A stretch of 64,000 nucleotides of DNA, taken from JBFMDN01 sp040753915. Its GTDB lineage: Bacteria > Desulfobacterota > Desulfomonilia > Desulfomonilales > Desulfomonilaceae. Positions within the stretch are counted from its first letter, which is position 1; the number at the start of each line of letters is the position of its first letter. The notes under the pieces are model-generated. The model was not told the DNA's origin, did not search any database, and was given only the letters and a program-made list of their open reading frames with translations. Below, piece after piece: positions 17,108-25,818 of this stretch. The translations under genes and the position numbers were made by a program. Location: contig JBFMDN010000003.1 in assembly GCA_040753915.1 (NCBI GenBank), forward strand, positions 85,235 to 149,234. The letters are read 5' to 3'.

Positions 17108-17962
17108 GTGACGATTGAGACGGTCCGCAGACCGCGTACAATGCGCGGGGCGAAGGAATTTCAAAGACTTATCTGGGCCCATTACCATGGCAAGGGGAGA
17201 CGGCTTCCGTGGAGGGAAACGCACGATCCGTACCGAATACTCGTATCCGAGATCATGCTGCAGCAGACTCAGGTGGAGCGTGTCCTCCAGAAGTATCCCC
17301 CTTTCATCGAGCAGTTTCCTGGCTTTGGAAGTCTGGCCTCATCCGATCTCCAGGACCTTTTGCGAGCATGGAATGGCCTAGGATACAACCGCCGGGCCCT
17401 CTGCTTGCGGGAAACGGCACGAAGGATTGAGAGTGAGTTTAGTGGAATCCTGCCCGAATGCGGGGAAGAGCTACGATCTCTTCCGGGAATTGGAGCCGCA
17501 ACGGCTGGTGCGCTCCAGGCTTTCGTCTTTGAAAAGCCGGTAGTTTTTATCGAGACTAACATTAGGCGCGTGTTCATCCATTTCTTCTTTCAGAACAGAA
17601 ACAGGGTTTCTGACAGGGAAATTCTTCCCCTGGTGGCGAAAACTCTCGACAAGAAGGCGGTCCGTTCCTGGTACTACGCGCTTATGGACTACGGAGCACT
17701 GCTCAAGAGAGAAGGAGTCAACCCAAACAGGAGAAGCGCTCACTATGCTCGGCAGTCTCCCTTTGAGACCTCCACGCGTCGCATTCGCGGCCTCATTGTG
17801 AAGAGCCTCCTTGCAAGGTCGTCGGCCACGGTGGACGATCTCGTTCAAGCGCTCGACACACCGATCGACACGTTGGTCCCGATCATAGATCAACTTGCAA
17901 GTGAGGGTTTCGTCGAGAGAGCAGGAATTGAGGTCCGCATTCGCACAGCAGACCTCGATTGA
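17108..17962 (+). CDS. MutY-like HhH-GPD adenine glycosylase lacking the [4Fe-4S] cluster motif
   Basis: This 284-residue protein belongs to the HhH-GPD DNA glycosylases and is closest to MutY, which removes adenine opposite 8-oxoguanine. It has LPWRETHDPYRILVSEIMLQQTQ with the catalytic Glu in SEIMLQQTQ, the helix-hairpin-helix LPGIGAATAGALQAF and FIETNIRRV. In that last motif the usual MutY catalytic Asp (DGN or DTN) is Glu. The four-Cys iron-sulfur motif that should follow residue about 200 is absent, and so is the C-terminal NUDIX-like domain; the tail is instead a short winged-helix-like segment. Cluster-less MutY homologues are known in anaerobes. The start is GTG, with GGGGAG 9 nt upstream. 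Confidence 0.8.
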   Translation: MTIETVRRPRTMRGAKEFQRLIWAHYHGKGRRLPWRETHDPYRILVSEIMLQQTQVERVLQKYPPFIEQFPGFGSLASSDLQDLLRAWNGLGYNRRALCLRETARRIESEFSGILPECGEELRSLPGIGAATAGALQAFVFEKPVVFIETNIRRVFIHFFFQNRNRVSDREILPLVAKTLDKKAVRSWYYALMDYGALLKREGVNPNRRSAHYARQSPFETSTRRIRGLIVKSLLARSSATVDDLVQALDTPIDTLVPIIDQLASEGFVERAGIEVRIRTADLD

Positions 17963-18110
17963 GTCGAGCTCGATGCCGATGAGCGCGCATGCGACAAGCT
18001 CCGTGCCCCAATCTGCCAGGTTTCTCTTGCAGGCCGTTGACCCATCACCCGATCACGGGTACTCTGGGCACAGAGAATCACCTGAATTTCACACTCGGGA
18101 GCTCTGAACA

Positions 18111-19619
18111 ATGTGGAAGTATTTCGGATTGCGGTCACGCATCCTTACGATGCTTTTTCTCCTGGTCTGCATAACGGTTGGAGGAGCTCTCGTCTCGATT
18201 TGGCACACGCATGTGATGGAGGGTGTCCTCAACGACGTGGTTGACTCTGAGCTTCCGGCACTCAACGCGGCCCAGGAGCTCATAAACGCGTTGATCATGC
18301 AGAAGGGGTATGTCTCATATTTCTTTCAGGACGGAAACCCCGTGTGGCTCGATCAACTGAAGAAATTCGAGGATGTCTTTCATGACTGGCTGAAAAGGGC
18401 ACGGCGACTAAGCGACAATGAAGCGGAAAAAGAAATACTCAACGAAATCGATTCTCGGTATATCCGATACGGAGCGGAAAGGGATCGGGTGATCGAGCTG
18501 TACAAATCGGGAAACAGGGAAGCGGGAGCCGACCTGCATCAAAAGATTCGGCAGGAATTCTTCGGAATCATAGAGCTGTGTGAAAAGAATAAGCAAGCCC
18601 ATCAGGAAAGCATAGCAACTGCCACCGAGTTGAATCGCAAGAGGGTTGAGTCTGTCTATCGCCTGGCACTGTTTGCGCTCCTCACAGCCGTAGCGTTGGG
18701 ATTGGTGCTAGCCTTCACCCTCACCAGACAAGTACTTGGTCCGATTCGCGAGCTCGCAATCAGGGCGGAGGGCAACGACGCGACTCCCAGGATGAGCGAC
18801 GAAGTAAAAACGCTCAGTCAGCGCTTCGAAAGCCTAATGAAGGACGTGGAGCAGACGAGAAGCAAGCTCGAATGGAGTCGGGAACATCTGCTCCAGGCCG
18901 AAAAATGGGCCGTCTTGGGAAAGCTTGCTGCAGGAGTAGCCCATAGCGTCAGAAATCCTCTAACCTCAGTAAAAATGCGCCTTTTCTCCCTGGAAAGGAA
19001 CCTGAATCTTACGGACGATCAAAAAGAGGACTTTGAGGTAATTTCCGACGCGATGCGACAAATTGATAGTATTGTCACGAACTTCCTGGAGTTCTCCCGA
19101 CCGCCTAAATTGAAGATGCGCGTATCGAGCCCGTCCGACGCTGTTGATATGGCCGTTCAGCTTCTTGTCCATCGCCTTGAATCGTACAATGTGGTCGCGA
19201 AGGTAGAGCGCGAAGGCCGGTTACCTGAGATTCCCATGGACCCCGACCAGCTCAAAGAAGTGCTTGTAAACTTGATGGTCAACGCTATTGAGGCAATGAC
19301 CGAGGGCGGACACATCACGATACAGGAACAAAAGAGCCATTCCGAAGAAGTAGGTGAGGTGGTCATCATCCGGGTGATCGATGATGGACCCGGCATACCG
19401 GAGTCGGTCCTCGAGAGACTGTTTCAGCCGTTCTTCAGCACCAAGGACCAGGGGACCGGCTTGGGTTTGAGTATAGCCACCCGCATTGTGGAAGAGCACG
19501 GAGGATGGTTGGATGTGGAGTCAGTCGTAGGGAAAGGCTCCACGTTCATCATCACACTGCCTGTTCAGGAGGATACCAAGTGGGAACAATCCTCATTATC
19601 GACGATGACCCACAACTGA
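18111..19619 (+). CDS. Membrane sensor histidine kinase, partner of the downstream sigma-54 regulator
   Basis: This 502-residue kinase has a transmembrane helix at about 9-30, a helical periplasmic sensor (4-helix-bundle-like) to about 180, a second helix at about 182-202, a HAMP-like linker, a dimerisation domain with VAHSVRNPLTS (phosphorylated His about 278), and an ATPase domain with N box LVNLMVNAIEAM, G1 VIDDGPGIP and G2 GTGLGLSI. The residue after the His is Ser rather than the usual Glu, which is thought to act in phosphotransfer or phosphatase reactions. The gene overlaps the regulator gene by 40 nt, so they form a two-component pair with translational coupling. Confidence 0.92.
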   Translation: MWKYFGLRSRILTMLFLLVCITVGGALVSIWHTHVMEGVLNDVVDSELPALNAAQELINALIMQKGYVSYFFQDGNPVWLDQLKKFEDVFHDWLKRARRLSDNEAEKEILNEIDSRYIRYGAERDRVIELYKSGNREAGADLHQKIRQEFFGIIELCEKNKQAHQESIATATELNRKRVESVYRLALFALLTAVALGLVLAFTLTRQVLGPIRELAIRAEGNDATPRMSDEVKTLSQRFESLMKDVEQTRSKLEWSREHLLQAEKWAVLGKLAAGVAHSVRNPLTSVKMRLFSLERNLNLTDDQKEDFEVISDAMRQIDSIVTNFLEFSRPPKLKMRVSSPSDAVDMAVQLLVHRLESYNVVAKVEREGRLPEIPMDPDQLKEVLVNLMVNAIEAMTEGGHITIQEQKSHSEEVGEVVIIRVIDDGPGIPESVLERLFQPFFSTKDQGTGLGLSIATRIVEEHGGWLDVESVVGKGSTFIITLPVQEDTKWEQSSLSTMTHN

Positions 19620-21010
19620 GAAATAGCTTTGAGAAGCTTCTCATCGGGGAAGGCCATACAGTCTGGACCGCATCCACAGGGGAAGGCGGGCTGGAGAAAG
19701 TTCGTTCTTCCCTGCCGGATCTCGTGATCACTGATGTCAAGCTTCCGGGCATGAATGGCCTGCAGACGTTCGAGGCGATTCACCGTATCGCGCCTAAGCT
19801 GCCTGTCATTGTCATGACTGCGTACGGTACGACGGACACGGCAATAGAGGCTACGAAGCTCGGAGCATTCGATTATGTGCTCAAGCCTTTTGAAATACCC
19901 GAGATGTTGGCACTCATAGAGAAAGCCCTGAAAGCGGGCCGACTTATGCACTCCCGCGTGAGGCTGCACACCGAGGCCGAGGAAGGAGAAGCAGAAATCA
20001 TTCTCGGCAGAAGCAAGGCTATGCAGGAGGTGTTCAAAGCCGTAGGCCGTGTCGCCTCCACCGACGCCACTGTGTTGATCAGAGGCGAATCGGGAACCGG
20101 AAAGGAGCTCGTGGCGAGCGCTATCTACCACCACAGTGAGAGAGCTGACAAACCGTACGTGGTCATCAATTGCGTCGCGATTCCCGAGACCCTTCTGGAA
20201 AGCGAGCTCTTCGGATATGAGAAAGGGGCCTTTACTGGAGCGGTAGCACGCAAGATTGGCAAGATCGAGCAGGCTCACGGCGGCACAGTGTTTCTCGATG
20301 AGATCGGAGACATGCCCTTTGGAATCCAGGCCAAAATGCTCCGATTGCTTCAAGAAAAGAGCGTTGAAAGGCTCGGAGGAAGATCACCGATTTCCGTGGA
20401 CGTGCGCGTCATAGCGGCCACCAACCGGGATCTGGAAGCAGCACTCTCGGAGGGGCGATTCCGGGAAGATCTCTACTATCGCCTGAAGGTGGTGACGGTA
20501 ACGTTGCCACCGCTCAGAGAGCGTCAAGGCGACATAGGTTTGCTCGCGGATCACTTTATCCAGAAGTTTTCCAAGGAAATGCACATCACCAATCCGGGAT
20601 TTACCAAAGGGGCGATGGATGTGCTCGAAGCCTATTATTGGCCTGGAAATGTGCGGGAACTGGCCAACACGATTCAGAAAGCTCTAATATTCGCCCGAGG
20701 GGCCCCTCTCGGTCGGGAAGAAATGACGCAGGCAATTGCTGGAGGAGGTGCCCCCGAGGGTGGAGCAGGTTTCTCAGAAGAGGATTCGATTCGCCAGTGG
20801 CTTGGCAGAGCGCTTGCTAAAGGCAAAGGAGATAAGGTTTTCGTGGACATCGTTGATCGGTTCTCCGAACTGGTCATTATCGAAGCGCTCAACCGCACCG
20901 GTGGGAATCGATCCCAGGCTGCGAGGCTCCTGGGCCTCTCTCGCCCCACCCTCTTGGCCAAGATCGAGAAATACGGAATAAAAATGGAAACGTCCGTGAA
21001 ATCTCACTGA
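19580..21010 (+). CDS. Sigma-54-dependent response regulator (NtrC family)
   Basis: This 476-residue regulator has a receiver domain with acidic pair IIDDD and phosphorylated Asp about 51-52 in LVITDVKLPGMNG, a AAA+ domain with Walker A GESGTGKE, the sigma-54 contact loop GAFTGA, Walker B GGTVFLDEIGD and arginine finger region, and a Fis-type HTH (GGNRSQAARLLGLSRPTL). The start is GTG at 19580 with AGGAGG 7 nt upstream, inside the kinase gene. The target promoter is not identified; no clear sigma-54 (-24/-12) sequence was found nearby by eye. Confidence 0.95.
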   Translation: MGTILIIDDDPQLRNSFEKLLIGEGHTVWTASTGEGGLEKVRSSLPDLVITDVKLPGMNGLQTFEAIHRIAPKLPVIVMTAYGTTDTAIEATKLGAFDYVLKPFEIPEMLALIEKALKAGRLMHSRVRLHTEAEEGEAEIILGRSKAMQEVFKAVGRVASTDATVLIRGESGTGKELVASAIYHHSERADKPYVVINCVAIPETLLESELFGYEKGAFTGAVARKIGKIEQAHGGTVFLDEIGDMPFGIQAKMLRLLQEKSVERLGGRSPISVDVRVIAATNRDLEAALSEGRFREDLYYRLKVVTVTLPPLRERQGDIGLLADHFIQKFSKEMHITNPGFTKGAMDVLEAYYWPGNVRELANTIQKALIFARGAPLGREEMTQAIAGGGAPEGGAGFSEEDSIRQWLGRALAKGKGDKVFVDIVDRFSELVIIEALNRTGGNRSQAARLLGLSRPTLLAKIEKYGIKMETSVKSH

Positions 21011-21785
21011 TCTGGCAGGGTGAGTATGAGGCGATGACGCTGGATTGTGAAGAACCTCCTCCGCCCCCGCCGTCGCATTGGAAAAAGGAGCGGTCCGGAC
21101 GACAACAAGAATTATTGGTTCCGGCTGTCGCCGAGATACAGGTGAGGCCTTCCCCAGCACGGTGGCTGGCCTCACTAGGTAGCGGGGGTGTCCAGGTTCC
21201 TCGCTGACGGGCCATCAATTCCGTGGTAGTCATGAGACAGGAATGGGCTTATGTTTACGCGCCCAGGGCTGTCCCCTGCACAGTGTCTTTCGATCGACAG
21301 TTCCCGCGATAACATGAGACCCTCGGATCCTCATCGATAAGCTTCTTTCTTTCGATTTCAATTGACACTGAGGCGCCGTCTCCGGCCTGTCAATTGGACA
21401 GATCATGGCGGGGCCTCCCGTTGACGAGGAGCAATACGGCGCTTGGTCTCCTTAATTCTTGACACGAGGCAGGTTTGCAGCGCATAGTCTAGTTTACCGC
21501 TCCTTTAGGGCAGCGCCTTGAGCTTCGTAGCAGCAATTGCAGGGGCGGGCTTCAGACCCGCCCCTGCGTCAACAATGTAGGTCGGGCAGCCATTCTCGAC
21601 GCGTGCCAACACAAGGACTGCGCAGTTGCCAATCGCGCAGAGAGCGGCGCCCCAGAAAATGGTCACGAGCACCCGCAAAGCGTGCACGGCAGGGTCCGTG
21701 CCGAGTGCTCGCTCTATGTCACGACTTTGTCCTTGGAGCCGGAGCCACGGGCCCGATGAAGTGACGCTCAGACAGGAGAATCATT
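21011..21785. other. 775-nt gap with inverted repeats, no gene seen
   Basis: No convincing gene is seen. The gap holds an interrupted inverted repeat (TCAATTGACA at 21358-21367 and TGTCAATTGG at 21389-21398), a possible weak promoter (TTGACA 21459-21464, 18 nt, CATAGT 21483-21488) and a palindromic repeat at 21539-21567. The promoter would drive the roadblock-GTPase island with a leader of about 290 nt. Confidence 0.5.
21539..21567. repeat. Palindromic repeat, GC-rich hairpin
   Basis: GCAGGGGCGGG and CCCGCCCCTGC form an 11-bp perfect stem with loop CTTCAGA. A related hairpin occurs at 50102-50124 and a diverged one at 50331-50360, so this is a dispersed intergenic repeat. Confidence 0.75.
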
Positions 21786-22268
21786 ATGAAAACAGTGGCT
21801 GAGACTATCCGCAACATGCTGGAGAGTGTTCCTGGGTTGAGAGCGGTTGTCGTGATTGACAGCGATGGGATTCCCATAGCCATCGAAGGTCGTGTCGAAC
21901 TGGAACCGGAAGACCTGGGAGCCATGCTGGCGTCGGCGTTCCAGTGCTACCAGGCGCTCGGCGATGGCCTGGGGCAGTTCTACTGTGAGTTGGTCACAGC
22001 AGAATTTGATGGTATTAGCATCGCTCAACAGATGATGCCGAGAGGGTCGCTTATCTTGATTGCGGAAAAATCCTCTCCAATGGGGGTGATCAGGGTTGCT
22101 GCCAAAACGGGGAGGCAGGCCCTCAATGAGGTGATGGAAACCACAGCGGATGCCCGCAAGCGGTTCATGGAAGAGCACAAGCTCCGGCTTCCTCAAAAAG
22201 ATGGGACGCCAGGAAAGCCGCAGCCCATCAGCTTGTTGTCATTCCTCGAAAAGAGAAAGAAAGGATGA
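21786..22268 (+). CDS. Roadblock/LC7-domain protein (MglB-like)
   Basis: This 160-residue protein has the roadblock fold signature: helix, then SVPGLRAVVVIDSDGIPIAIEG, a central helix, and ILIAEKSSPMGVIRVAAKTG near residue 105. Roadblock proteins of the MglB type are GTPase-activating or scaffold partners of MglA-like Ras GTPases. A GTPase gene starts 6 nt after its stop, so the pair is a probable GTPase plus regulator. The C-terminal 40 residues are charged and Pro-containing, beyond the domain. Ribosome-binding site AGGAG precedes the ATG. Confidence 0.85.
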   Translation: MKTVAETIRNMLESVPGLRAVVVIDSDGIPIAIEGRVELEPEDLGAMLASAFQCYQALGDGLGQFYCELVTAEFDGISIAQQMMPRGSLILIAEKSSPMGVIRVAAKTGRQALNEVMETTADARKRFMEEHKLRLPQKDGTPGKPQPISLLSFLEKRKKG

Positions 22269-22274
22269 AGGACG

Positions 22275-22859
22275 TTGAAGGTAGTTGGGGACCGGATATA
22301 TCTGAAGCTTATCTTCTTCGGAACAGCTTTGGCTGGAAAGACCACTGCTCTGGAATGGCTCTTTTACCACGTAATTCCTGACGAGATGAAGCTGGTCAAG
22401 GAATTGCGACAGGTTAAGACGTCTTTCGGACAAACATTGCTGTTCGATTTCGCTCCCATAGAGATCTCCCAGAACATCGTGACCCGTATGTTTTCGGCAA
22501 CTGGACAGGATTATTACAGAGGGACCCGTACCAAGGTGCTTGCCGGCTCTGATGGGATTTTCATCGTCATAGATTCCCAAAAATCCCAGTTAGAGAATAA
22601 TCGTCGAATTCTCAATGAGCTGTGGAAGTGCTGCAAAGAGATGGACGGTCTTGATGAAGCCGAGATCGTGGTCATGTACAACAAGAATGACCTCGAGGAG
22701 ATATATCCAATGGATTTTCTTAAGGATTATCTGGGCCTCAGCGCATACGACGGCTTCTCCACTTGCGCCTTAACCGGGGACAACCTGGAAGAAGCGTTGG
22801 TGGTCATGCTCAGAAAACTGACTACCCGCCTTCAGGAGGAGGGGTTCCACGTGGCATGA
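22275..22859 (+). CDS. MglA-like Ras-family small GTPase
   Basis: This 194-residue GTPase has P-loop FFGTALAGKTTALEW, the switch-region segment LLFDFAPIEI, then SATGQDYYRGTR in the place of the usual G3 TVPGQ, and G4 motif YNKND. Differences from canonical MglA in the switch regions (SATGQ for TVPGQ) suggest a distinct effector or regulator set; the second GTPase in this island at 29509 is canonical. The start is read as TTG at 22275 with AAGGA nearby; an ATG at 22265 is in a different frame. The stop overlaps the next start as ATGA. Confidence 0.87.
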   Translation: MKVVGDRIYLKLIFFGTALAGKTTALEWLFYHVIPDEMKLVKELRQVKTSFGQTLLFDFAPIEISQNIVTRMFSATGQDYYRGTRTKVLAGSDGIFIVIDSQKSQLENNRRILNELWKCCKEMDGLDEAEIVVMYNKNDLEEIYPMDFLKDYLGLSAYDGFSTCALTGDNLEEALVVMLRKLTTRLQEEGFHVA

Positions 22860-23242
22860 TTATCCTCGACGAACGCGTTGAAGAATCAATCATCAACGGG
22901 CAGGCAAAGCAAGTGGTCCTTGCCGATGCGGACGGATTCGTCCTTGACAATGCTGGTTACGTCTACGATCCGGACGAGCTGGTCTCTATCTTCCTATCGA
23001 CCCAACGGCAGATGCAAGACGGTATACTCGGATTTGATTTCGGACAGATCTCGGAATTCAGTTTCCGGATGGTGGGGACAGACATGACCGTAGCATGCCG
23101 CCGAGTCTTCTGGGCTGACGGCGGATGTCTCGTGATAGTAGTTGTGCCGGTGGGAACGTTTCACAATCCCATAGTCTCCGATGTGATGCGTTCTTATATC
23201 AACTACCTGGAGCGACAGAGGTCCGCTTTGCGAAATTCTTAA
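22856..23242 (+). CDS. Small protein, possibly a second roadblock-like subunit
   Basis: This 128-residue protein is not firmly assigned. The stretch QVVLADADGFVLDNAGYVYD followed by a helix, and later the hydrophobic strand CLVIVVVPVGTFHNPIVSDV with a terminal helix, resembles the roadblock alpha/beta pattern, so a GTPase-regulating heterodimer partner of the 21786 protein is a reasonable inference. The ATG overlaps the GTPase stop (ATGA), and an AGGAGGAGG sits about 13 nt upstream. Such tight coupling implies stoichiometric production with the GTPase. Confidence 0.65.
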   Translation: MIILDERVEESIINGQAKQVVLADADGFVLDNAGYVYDPDELVSIFLSTQRQMQDGILGFDFGQISEFSFRMVGTDMTVACRRVFWADGGCLVIVVVPVGTFHNPIVSDVMRSYINYLERQRSALRNS

Positions 23243-23423
23243 GCGTACTCCTCACACATTTCGTACCCGGCTAGCACAAAGTAACAGCGGCACGACGAGC
23301 GGAAATCAACTGAGGCGCAATGCCAAGAAATGATTTCTGATTCAACCCGTGAGGAGGGCCCGTATTCGTGGCTGTGTGAGAAAACGAGAGCTCACCGAAC
23401 GAGGGCCGACATGGAGTGTTCTT

Positions 23424-25802
23424 ATGAGTGCGAAGGACGAGCAATTCCTGGAAAGGCTTCTCGCTGCATTTCGCGTGGAAGCGGAGGAGCACATTCAAGC
23501 AATCGCAGCAGGACTGCTTGAGTTGGAGAAGGCGCCGGAAGGCCATGATAGAGCTCAAATTGTCGAAGCCATGTACCGGGAGGCTCACAGCCTCAAGGGC
23601 GCAGCGCGATCCGTCAATATGGACAGAGTGGAGACCATCTGCCAGTCTATGGAGAGTGTATTTGGTGAGTTGAAAGCGGGCAGACTGCATCCCTCGGTTC
23701 AGACCTTCGATACATTGCACCGAGCCACGGATGCAATGAGTGCCGAGCTCTCTCAGTCGGGAAGTGCTGATGTGGAGAGTCTGATTCGCGAGTTGGACGG
23801 ACAACTGAAAACCGATCAAGGGGGACTCGCATCCGGCAAGCTCGTTGTAAAGTCCCAGCCTCGGGCCGCATCGTCTCGTCGAAAGAAAACTTCTCGGGCG
23901 AAGAGCGACGACGAAGCGAAACAAGGCGCGCATGACCACGAGAACACCCTCATGCATTCCCAAGCGAGCATCGAATCCGCCGATCCGGAGCTCACACCCA
24001 AGCCGCAGCGATCATTGCAGAGCAACACGGTGAGGATTCCCGTTCACAAATTGGATCCGCTCCTGCGCCAAGTGGAGGAAATGGTCTCCGTGAAGCTCTC
24101 GAGCAGCCAGCGGGTGAAGGATCTGGCGTCGATCATGTCGCTGATCGGCTCTTGGAAGCAGAAATGGTCGAGCCTGACATCCAACGACAGGACCGTGGCC
24201 AGAATTTTGGCGAGGACGGATAAGGCGGAGGCGGAACTTGGAGAAGCTCATCTCGCAAAGCTGGTAGACTTCCTCCAATGGAACGAATCGTGCCTCACGA
24301 CGCTCGAAGAAAAGCTTCGGATTCTGAAGACCTCCACAGAGGCTGATTCGCGGACCCACGGTCAAATGGTAGACGATCTCTTGGAAGATATGATGAACAT
24401 TCTGATGCTTCCCTGCTCGTCTCTCATGGAAGTCTTTCCGAAGCTGGTCCGCGACCTGGCGAGGGATGCAGGGAAAGAAGTGAATCTTGAGATCAGAGGC
24501 CAGGACCTGGAGATTGACAGGCGCATCCTCGAGCAGATGAAAGATCCTCTCATACATCTCGTGCGCAACAGTATCGATCATGGAATCGAAATGCCCGAGG
24601 AACGGGAAAGACGGGGAAAGCCGAGGCAAGGAACAATAACCGTTGCATTCTCACAGGTTAGTGGCAATCAGGTAGAGCTCGTGGTCACGGATGACGGGGG
24701 TGGAATCGACGTCGCGCGTGTTCGGGAAGCCGCTGCCAGAGAAGGAATGCTTTCGGAGCAGGATGAACCGAGGCCCGACGGCACGGATGCTCTCTCGCTG
24801 GTTTTCAGATCCGAGGTATCTACGAGCCCCAGTGTGACCAGCATTTCTGGCCGCGGACTTGGTCTGGCCATTGTGAGAGAAAAAGTGGAGACTCTCGGAG
24901 GGAATGTCTCAGTAGCAACCGCAGCTCACAGGGGCACGTCATTCAGAATCCTGCTTCCCGTCACCCTGTCCACCTTCAGGGGAATTCTCGTCCATGCGGC
25001 AGGGTGGCCGTTCATCATCCCCACTTCTAATGTCGAACGCGTGGCCCGAATCAGAAAAGACGTCATCAAGACTGTTGCGAACAGAGAAACCATGGAGGTG
25101 AATGGCAGAACCGTACCCGTGGCTCGTCTCAGCGTCGCGTTGGAGCTCCCTCGCAGACAGCAAGGCAACGGCCAAGGAGATTTCATTCCTGTCGTGATTC
25201 TCAGATCGGGAGAGAACCTGGTTTCCTTTATCGTAGATTCCATCCTGCAAGAGCAGGAAGTTCTTGTCAAAGGGCTCGGCAAGCAGCTATCACGGGTGCG
25301 GAACGTCGCTGGCGCTACTGTCCTGGGTTCGGGGGAATTGGTCCCAATCCTCAATGTCCAGGACTTGGTCAGCTCAGCGGCAAGAAGGTCCTTTTCAGAG
25401 ACCGGTCCTACCATTCAGTTGGAGGAATTGGAAGACAGGTCGAAGCATATTCTCGTTGTTGAGGATTCCATTACATCGAGAATGTTGCTAAAGAACATTC
25501 TTGAATCTTCAGGGTACTATGTGACAACAACGGTGGATGGCGCAGACGCGTGGGCGGCTTTGAAAACTCGTGACTTCGATCTCGTGGTTTCGGATATAGA
25601 AATGCCGAGGATGGATGGCTTTACGCTTACGGCCAACATCAGAGCAGATGAGAAACTTTCCGACCTTCCCGTTGTCCTCGTGACGTCCCTCGGATCGAGG
25701 GAGGACCGGGAGCGTGGCATAGATGTGGGAGCGAACGCGTACATAGTCAAGGGGAGCTTCGATCAGAACAACCTGTTGGAAACGGTGGAGCGACTTATAT
25801 GA
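23424..25802 (+). CDS. CheA-type hybrid histidine kinase with C-terminal receiver
   Basis: This 792-residue kinase has an Hpt domain with REAHSLKGAAR (phosphorylated His about 54), a long Ser/Lys-rich linker (about 135-215) with no CheY-binding P2 seen, dimerisation region, HATPase with N box LIHLVRNSIDHGIE, G1 VTDDGGGID and G2 SGRGLGLAIVRE, a CheW-like domain (about 515-660), and a receiver with LVVSDIEMPRMDG (Asp about 724). The domain order equals WspE/FrzE-type kinases. No chemoreceptor, CheR or stand-alone CheW gene is in the island. The start is ATG at 23424, with GGAG 7 nt upstream; earlier in-frame codons look non-coding. Confidence 0.92.
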   Translation: MSAKDEQFLERLLAAFRVEAEEHIQAIAAGLLELEKAPEGHDRAQIVEAMYREAHSLKGAARSVNMDRVETICQSMESVFGELKAGRLHPSVQTFDTLHRATDAMSAELSQSGSADVESLIRELDGQLKTDQGGLASGKLVVKSQPRAASSRRKKTSRAKSDDEAKQGAHDHENTLMHSQASIESADPELTPKPQRSLQSNTVRIPVHKLDPLLRQVEEMVSVKLSSSQRVKDLASIMSLIGSWKQKWSSLTSNDRTVARILARTDKAEAELGEAHLAKLVDFLQWNESCLTTLEEKLRILKTSTEADSRTHGQMVDDLLEDMMNILMLPCSSLMEVFPKLVRDLARDAGKEVNLEIRGQDLEIDRRILEQMKDPLIHLVRNSIDHGIEMPEERERRGKPRQGTITVAFSQVSGNQVELVVTDDGGGIDVARVREAAAREGMLSEQDEPRPDGTDALSLVFRSEVSTSPSVTSISGRGLGLAIVREKVETLGGNVSVATAAHRGTSFRILLPVTLSTFRGILVHAAGWPFIIPTSNVERVARIRKDVIKTVANRETMEVNGRTVPVARLSVALELPRRQQGNGQGDFIPVVILRSGENLVSFIVDSILQEQEVLVKGLGKQLSRVRNVAGATVLGSGELVPILNVQDLVSSAARRSFSETGPTIQLEELEDRSKHILVVEDSITSRMLLKNILESSGYYVTTTVDGADAWAALKTRDFDLVVSDIEMPRMDGFTLTANIRADEKLSDLPVVLVTSLGSREDRERGIDVGANAYIVKGSFDQNNLLETVERLI

Positions 25803-25818
25803 GCTGTCGAGGTCATGC

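Noticed and set aside
21505..21687. 60-codon minus-strand frame in the gap before the roadblock gene
   Set aside because: It runs through the palindromic repeat (coding GLKPAPAI from the hairpin), and no ribosome-binding site or family is visible.
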